Shown: piece after piece, positions 59,994 through 64,000 of the stretch
Layout of the letters: the number at the start of each line of letters is the position of its first letter
Position numbering within the stretch: position 1 is the first letter of the stretch
Source: Pedobacter sp. SYSU D00535
Lineage (GTDB): Bacteria > Bacteroidota > Bacteroidia > Sphingobacteriales > Sphingobacteriaceae
Direction: 5' to 3'
Length of the DNA: 64,000 bases
NCBI RefSeq assembly: GCF_017355855.1
Contig: NZ_JAFEWD010000012.1
Location: 124,001-188,000 of the forward strand
The notes under the pieces: model-generated
Databases searched by the model: none
What the model saw: the letters and a program-made list of their open reading frames with translations, nothing else
What the model was told of the DNA's origin: nothing
Position numbers and translations under genes: made by a program

Positions 59994-60719
59994 TTATTGA
60001 TATCGATCTGCGTATCCAAATACTTTTTGCAGCAAGCTGGTATTACGGGCAGAAATACTTTGTCTGATCCGCAATTCCTCTTGGGCAATTTCGTGAAAGA
60101 GACCGCTTATGGCCATTTGAGTAACATACGAAGAGAGATCCGGATTAATGTCCGAAACAAGGGGAATTTGGTTGTACCGCGTGATGGCATCGTTCCAATA
60201 CCTCGTTGCTCCTACCTGACCGAGACTCTGCTGAATCACAGGCCGGAATTTTGACTCTAGTTGTTCGCTAGTAACTCTTCGAAAGTACTGTGTGGCTGCG
60301 TCACTTTGCCTTCCCAATAGAATATTGCTAGCGTCGGCTATCGTCATTTGTTTAATAGCACTAATAAAAATTGGTTTTGCTTCGCGAGCCGCTTCTTCTG
60401 CTGCCCTGTTAATACTTAGAATAACATTATCCGCTAGTTGATTCAGGCCTAAACTACGAAGTGCACGCTCTGCCTTTTGTGCCTCTGGAGGAAAAAGAAT
60501 TTTTATAGCGGCATTTCCGAAAAAACCATTTTTTTCCGAAAGACGATCCGCACTGTAAGTCGTACCATACTCCAGCGCTTGTTTCAAACCCATTGCTATC
60601 TCCGCCTGTGTAGGCGTCCCGGTACTTTGCGTTAATATCTGCGCTGTCTGGTTTAGCGTTTCGCAGCCAGTAATAACTAACGCGAAAATTGCCCCTAAAA
60701 ATAAGCTTAGCTTCTTCAT
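59994..60719 (-). CDS. DUF4197 lipoprotein
   Basis: 241 residues from the ATG at 60719. Lipobox VITGC (Cys19) is followed by a helical DUF4197 domain covering most of the mature protein, with ALEYGTTYSADRLS and IRLPFPPEA-like (IKILFPPEAQK) segments. The function is unknown in all members I know of. It has a single-gene setting. An ATG at 60743 would precede the signal with charged residues and is less likely. Confidence 0.9.
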   Translation of the reverse strand: MKKLSLFLGAIFALVITGCETLNQTAQILTQSTGTPTQAEIAMGLKQALEYGTTYSADRLSEKNGFFGNAAIKILFPPEAQKAERALRSLGLNQLADNVILSINRAAEEAAREAKPIFISAIKQMTIADASNILLGRQSDAATQYFRRVTSEQLESKFRPVIQQSLGQVGATRYWNDAITRYNQIPLVSDINPDLSSYVTQMAISGLFHEIAQEELRIRQSISARNTSLLQKVFGYADRYQ

Positions 60720-60789
60720 GTCTCTGTGGTGTGCGTGTTTCAATTAGAGCAACTAAAGTTCAATAAAGTTTAACATCTATAGCTCCTAA

Positions 60790-60870
60790 ATGTCCAATAT
60801 CAAGATGCAAATGGACGTAGAGCCGGCCGATTTGGCTTTTGCGATAACAAATAAGCTGAAAAAAAGTTAA
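60790..60870 (+). CDS. Candidate micro-ORF
   Basis: 26 codons, ATG at 60790 to TAA at 60870, in the 248-base gap before the sigma gene. It encodes a peptide with MQMDVEPADLAFAITNKL, an acidic helix-like middle and Lys-rich end; three ATGs lie in frame. There is no promoter box and no recognised family. It could be a real mini-protein, a leader peptide or a gene remnant. Confidence 0.25.
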   Translation: MSNIKMQMDVEPADLAFAITNKLKKS

Positions 60871-60967
60871 ACCAGAGCTAGCCATGACACCAAAATATCA
60901 TCAAAAATTGTGAGATTTACGGAAACTCTGCATCACAATAGCAGTGATTTAAAAGACCGCAAATACA

Positions 60968-61546
60968 TTGAAGTTTATTAAACATAAAAATACCTCGACC
61001 GCTACGGATGCAGATTTGCTTGATCAATACAAGAAAACAGGCGATCTGGAGATATTGGGTTGTCTGTATGAAAGGTATATGCCTTTGCTTTATGGTCTTT
61101 GTCTCAAGTACTATAAGGACGAAGATAAAAGCAAAGACGCAGTAATGCAGATATTCGAGCAATTAATCACGAAACTGCGCATTCATGAGGTGGGAAATTT
61201 CAAGAGTTGGCTCTACACTTTGGCCCGGAACTTTTGCTTGATGGATCTTCGATCCCTACAGAAGCATGAATTTGTGAATATTGAAGAGAACGGTGTGGAA
61301 AAACCGCTTTTCGATCATCAAGAGAATGACGAGTTGAAAGAAAAGCAACTAAGCAGCATGAGTAAATGCATGGAGAAGCTTCCCCATGAACAACGTATTA
61401 CCATTGATCTGTTTTATCTACAGCAAAAGTGCTACAAAGAGGTTGCAGAAATTACAGGCTTTGATGCGAACAAAGTGAAAAGTTACATCCAAAATGGCAA
61501 GCGTAACTTAAAAATATGTATGGAGAAAAATCGTGGAAACGAATAA
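60968..61546 (+). CDS. ECF-type sigma-70 family RNA polymerase sigma factor
   Basis: 192 residues from TTG at 60968. Region 2 spans about 25-95 with DAVMQIFEQLI and FKSWLYTLARNFCLMDLR; region 4 spans about 130-185 with LPHEQRITIDLFYLQQKCYKEVAEITGF. It directs transcription of unknown targets. The next gene, a membrane anti-sigma-like protein, overlaps it by 14 bases, as expected for a sigma/anti-sigma pair. It is not SigP by any feature I can see, though that cannot be excluded. Confidence 0.92.
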   Translation: MKFIKHKNTSTATDADLLDQYKKTGDLEILGCLYERYMPLLYGLCLKYYKDEDKSKDAVMQIFEQLITKLRIHEVGNFKSWLYTLARNFCLMDLRSLQKHEFVNIEENGVEKPLFDHQENDELKEKQLSSMSKCMEKLPHEQRITIDLFYLQQKCYKEVAEITGFDANKVKSYIQNGKRNLKICMEKNRGNE

Positions 61547-62192
61547 ACTGAACTATAGCATCATTCAGCAATACCTGGAAGGCAAGCTGAGTGAAAAAGA
61601 AATGCATGAACTGGAGCGCCAGGCTTTAGACGATCCCTTTTTGGCTGATGCCCTGGAAGGATATTCTGTGAGCACGTCAGCCGCTAAGCACCTAAGTCTG
61701 CTACAACGACAATTGGAAGAGCGGGTGGCGCAACAGGAAGAAAACAAAAACCAGTTTTTCTTCTCCTGGCAACGCGTCAGCATAGCAGCCGCAGCAACAT
61801 TACTGTTTATCGCAGCAAGTATCCTGTTTTGGATGAAAGGTACAGGCAGCAAGGAAAATCATTCCGAACAGCAAAATGTAGAAGTGAAGCTTAGTACATT
61901 CAACAATCTTAAGATTGTTAGCAGCACCGGCAATGCCCAGCCGCAACGCGGATGGAAAGACTACCAGCAATATTTAAATATTAACTTGACGGAAAAGGCA
62001 GCCGCACCATCAAGCCAGTCGATAGTTGTAGGAGTATATTTGGATCGCAAGGGGGCGATTGAAAATGTAAAACTTTTGAGCGGCCCCTCGTCGAAAAGAA
62101 GTGATGAAGCAATCAGGCTAATTAAGGAAGGGCCCGAATGGACGGCAAGTCAACTTCCTACAGAAGTAAAGCTGAAATTGGAATTGAAATAA
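61533..62192 (+). CDS. Anti-sigma-like membrane protein with TonB-C-like periplasmic domain
   Basis: 219 residues. The cytoplasmic N-terminus (about 1-75) resembles Bacteroidota anti-sigma heads (IIQQYLEGKLSEKEMHELE, then ALDDPFLADALEGY) but has no zinc-binding cysteines. One membrane helix (about 82-100) is followed by a periplasmic part, whose last 60 residues (about 155-219) fit the TonB C-terminal fold (GVYLDRKGAIENVKLLSG, then EAIRLIKEGPEW). The gene overlaps the sigma gene by 14 bases. It would hold the sigma factor at the membrane and release it on an envelope cue; both roles are inference from domain layout. Confidence 0.82.
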   Translation: METNKLNYSIIQQYLEGKLSEKEMHELERQALDDPFLADALEGYSVSTSAAKHLSLLQRQLEERVAQQEENKNQFFFSWQRVSIAAAATLLFIAASILFWMKGTGSKENHSEQQNVEVKLSTFNNLKIVSSTGNAQPQRGWKDYQQYLNINLTEKAAAPSSQSIVVGVYLDRKGAIENVKLLSGPSSKRSDEAIRLIKEGPEWTASQLPTEVKLKLELK

Positions 62193-62226
62193 AAAAAGGC
62201 CGCTTTCATTACTGAAGCAGCCTTTT
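62191..62226. terminator. Bidirectional terminator between convergent genes
   Basis: AAAAGGC-GCTTTC arm (about 62194-62206) pairs imperfectly with GAAGC-GCCTTTT (62214-62226), with A- and T-runs at the two sides. It serves both the anti-sigma-like gene and the beta-barrel gene. Confidence 0.8.
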
Positions 62227-62229
62227 CAT

Positions 62230-62805
62230 CTAAAATAGTTTATAGCCCAAGCTAAAATGCCAAAGGTTTTGCTTTTGATCATACTGGCCGCTTTTACTAA
62301 TATTGCTTAGCCCTTTTTCAAAACGCAGGTCGACTGCCAGGTTGCCTAAGTCCACGCCTGCACCGAGCTGGGCACCTATAGTTTGGTCACGGTAACCCCG
62401 AAAGTCGGTAGCAGCTTTTTCCACATCCTCTTTCAACAAAAAAGAAAAGATCGGCCCCGCCATAAAGCGGATGTTGAAATTATTCGTCCCGATTTTATTG
62501 CCCACAAGCACCGGCACGTCAAGAGTGGTAAAATTTACCTTGCCGCTGAAATTCTGATCTTCTTGCTCAAATTTACCACCTTTACTTCCAAGGTAGGCCT
62601 CCGGTTGTACATAGAATCCCAAGCCCCCAATGCGTGCCCAAACACCGGCCTGATAACCAAGGCGATTTTCAGAAGAAGCAACGTCACCTTTGAGGCTGGC
62701 CAGATTCGCTCCGGCCTTGATTCCCAGATCAAATGATGGTAGCTGGGCATGAGCTATGAAAATTGTCAATAGCAGCATGCTGGTTAAGAACAAATGTTTT
62801 TTCAT
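62230..62805 (-). CDS. Outer-membrane beta-barrel protein (porin family, OmpA-like 8-strand type)
   Basis: 191 residues from ATG 62805; the ATG at 62814 is as good. The signal peptide ends about IAHAQ (residue 21). The mature part has eight or so amphipathic strands, starting FDLGIKAGANLASLKG and ending WHFSLGYKLF with a C-terminal aromatic, which the assembly machinery recognises. This is the abundant Bacteroidota barrel family (OMP_b-brl_2). Its function is unknown. It is convergent with the sigma operon. Confidence 0.9.
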   Translation of the reverse strand: MKKHLFLTSMLLLTIFIAHAQLPSFDLGIKAGANLASLKGDVASSENRLGYQAGVWARIGGLGFYVQPEAYLGSKGGKFEQEDQNFSGKVNFTTLDVPVLVGNKIGTNNFNIRFMAGPIFSFLLKEDVEKAATDFRGYRDQTIGAQLGAGVDLGNLAVDLRFEKGLSNISKSGQYDQKQNLWHFSLGYKLF

Positions 62806-62921
62806 GATATTCATTTTTAAGTTTTAAGTACCAACTGTGTGTCAGTTTCAACAACACAAGTAGTTTAAAAAAGTTGCCAAACTTACACAGAATCCTTTCT
62901 ACAACAAGACGCGAAAATTTA

Positions 62922-62929
62922 TACTTTTG
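62922..62929 (+). promoter_or_regulatory. -7 box for the CsbD-like gene
   Basis: TACTTTTG, a perfect TAnnTTTG box, 14 bases before the ATG at 62944. Confidence 0.6.
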
Positions 62930-62943
62930 TCGCAAAAAATTTT

Positions 62944-63159
62944 ATGGCAGAGATCAGCATCAGCAAAGAAGACTGGGAAAGACTAAAGCTAAAAGTAAGA
63001 CGAAAGTACCGAGAGCTTAGTGAGGAAGATTTAGCCTACGAGCCCGGACAGGAAGAGCAGCTTATCCAACACTTAATGTCTCGCCTTCGTCGAAGCCGCG
63101 AATATGTTGTTTTTACATTGAAAAAGGGCCTAGTCAACATTGATAATAACAGACTTTAA
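62944..63159 (+). CDS. CsbD-like small protein
   Basis: 71 residues, highly charged and helical. The pattern W-x-K-x-K-(R/K)-KYRELSEEDL then GQEEQLIQHLM resembles CsbD-type stress proteins. Such proteins are often induced by general stress, but the molecular function is unknown. It has a clear promoter and a terminator directly after its stop codon, so it is a single-gene unit. Confidence 0.7.
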   Translation: MAEISISKEDWERLKLKVRRKYRELSEEDLAYEPGQEEQLIQHLMSRLRRSREYVVFTLKKGLVNIDNNRL

Positions 63160-63182
63160 AAGCTCCGCTTCGGAGCTTTATT
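63159..63182 (+). terminator. Intrinsic terminator after the CsbD-like gene
   Basis: AAAGCTCCG (63159-63167) pairs with CGGAGCTTT (63171-63179) around a CTT loop, followed by a short T-rich stretch. Confidence 0.8.
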
Positions 63183-63324
63183 TCTATACCAAAAACCCCA
63201 ACCTTTTTTCCCTTCTCCGTCGTAATAATATTGATAACATGTTGTAAATTACACTGCAGATATTAAATTTATATCTCGTACGCTATCTTAATTTGATACG
63301 TTTACAAAATGAAAAACTGACGAT

Positions 63325-64000
63325 ATGGTGAAGCTGAAATCAAATGTTAAAAAAATAGTACTAGGTGTTTCAATAAGTGCAGGGCTAATTTCTTTCACGT
63401 ATAAAGAGGACCTGTTCCAAACATCTAAAAACTTAGACATCTTCGCTTCATTATACAAAGAGCTTAATATTAATTATGTTGACGAAGTAAACTCTTCAAA
63501 AATTATGAAGACCGGCATAGATGCTATGCTGGAAAGCCTGGACCCGTATACGGAGTTCGTTCCTGAATCAGAGATCGAAGACTACAGGATGAAGTACGTT
63601 AGCACGCAGTATGGCGGTATCGGAACCAGTATTCAAAACCGGGGAGGTAGATTTTTCGTTGCGGATACTTTTGAGGGTTTTCCGGCTCAAAAGGCAGACA
63701 TAAGAGCAGGCGACGAACTGATAGCGATCAATGACGTTTCTTTAAGCGGAAAAATATATGAGCAGGTTAGCTCCCTGCTCAAGGGGCCGAAGGGCACTCC
63801 TGTTAAAATTCTTATTAAAAGGAACAATGAGTCTAGCGCCCTGGAGAAGAACATCATTCGGGAAGAAATAAGTCAGCCCAACGTTAGCTATGCCGGCATG
63901 CTGGAGCACAATGTTGGGTACATCAAACTCGATAAATTTCTTGAAAGTTCTGCCGAGGAAGTGAAGACGGCACTAACAAATATTCAAAGAAATAATCCTG
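63325..64000 (+). CDS. S41 carboxy-terminal processing protease (5' part, cut by window edge)
   Basis: The first 225 residues are visible, beginning MVKLKSNVKKIVLGVSIS, with an N-terminal signal/anchor. A helical region (YKELNINYVDEV and SLDPYTEF, the S41 N-terminal signature) is followed by a PDZ domain (about 85-165) with YGGIGTSI, IRAGDELIAINDVSL and LKGPKGTPVKILI. The start of the protease core is seen at YIKLDKFLESSAEEVKTAL. The catalytic Ser/Lys lie beyond position 64000. CtpA-type enzymes trim or degrade exported proteins from their C-termini. The ATG at 63325 follows an out-of-frame mini-frame that starts at 63309. Confidence 0.95.
   Translation, partial: MVKLKSNVKKIVLGVSISAGLISFTYKEDLFQTSKNLDIFASLYKELNINYVDEVNSSKIMKTGIDAMLESLDPYTEFVPESEIEDYRMKYVSTQYGGIGTSIQNRGGRFFVADTFEGFPAQKADIRAGDELIAINDVSLSGKIYEQVSSLLKGPKGTPVKILIKRNNESSALEKNIIREEISQPNVSYAGMLEHNVGYIKLDKFLESSAEEVKTALTNIQRNNP

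Noticed and set aside
1-64000. CRISPR arrays, tRNA/rRNA genes, insertion sequences, toxin-antitoxin or defence modules
   Set aside because: Both strands were read for repeats, cloverleaf-like segments, transposases and typical small-gene pairs; none was found that I could support.

Overview
The window is ordinary-density chromosomal DNA from a Bacteroidota bacterium, most likely of the Sphingobacteriia/Sphingobacteriaceae type. The evidence is the gliding/type IX secretion genes gldH, gldD and porX, the lpxC-fabZ fusion, Bacteroidota-only families (DUF3078, CarboxypepD_reg-like), the futalosine menaquinone genes, and the repeated promoter box TAnnTTTG in place of Shine-Dalgarno sites. I found 64 genes I would keep plus one doubtful micro-ORF. 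No rRNA, tRNA, CRISPR array, insertion sequence or prophage is visible. Both ends cut a gene: ffh at the left and an S41 protease at the right. No gap without a gene exceeds 300 bases.

Layout. 1-5.6 kb (minus): ffh, a DUF3078 barrel, a small HExxH membrane protein overlapping a CarboxypepD_reg-like protein, two tandem glucosaminidase-LysM proteins, an O-methyltransferase, ruvX. 5.7-12.9 kb (plus): holB, a PSP1/RicT protein, gldH, comM, msrA, an M16 protease, def. 12.9-15.0 kb (minus): a CarboxypepD_reg-like protein, a NifU domain protein and Mrp/ApbC. 15.2-24.5 kb (plus): an AsmA-like/GT51 protein, hpt, psd, a Cys-Cys repeat peptide, and a three-gene ligase-associated DNA repair cluster. 24.6-29.6 kb (minus): a GH1-RmlD fusion, a glycosyltransferase and a GHL10 hydrolase. 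29.9-37.2 kb: a coiled-coil protein, a DUF885 lipoprotein, YihY, alanine dehydrogenase, tsaE, porX. 37.2-43.7 kb (plus): HD phosphohydrolase, lpxD, lpxC-fabZ, lpxA, an ABC ATPase, efp, 5-formyl-THF cyclo-ligase. 43.8-45.7 kb (minus): exonuclease III, cyclophilin, an unknown. 46-51.6 kb (plus): a TPR protein, comA, aroE, gldD, an MBL hydrolase, a LolC/E permease. 51.6-54.1 kb (minus): hldD, mqnD, mqnB. 54.2-60 kb (plus): queD, folE, fabD and a 1243-residue sensor kinase. 60-64 kb: a DUF4197 lipoprotein, an ECF sigma factor with an overlapping anti-sigma-like gene, a beta-barrel, a CsbD-like protein and the S41 protease.

Common themes are the envelope (lipid A, heptose, peptidoglycan remodelling, lipoprotein export, phosphatidylethanolamine), gliding/type IX secretion, and DNA maintenance. 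The points I find most unusual are: promoter boxes sitting 3-7 bases before start codons, which predicts leaderless mRNAs; an elongation factor P with asparagine at the tip position normally occupied by a modified Lys or Arg; the GH1-RmlD and AsmA-GT51 fusions; a secreted peptide with Cys-Cys pairs spaced exactly nine residues apart; a perfect 11-bp hairpin ending four bases before the giant kinase start codon; and a ligase repair cluster that lacks its usual fourth gene. I did not find a clearly new defence or mobile system.
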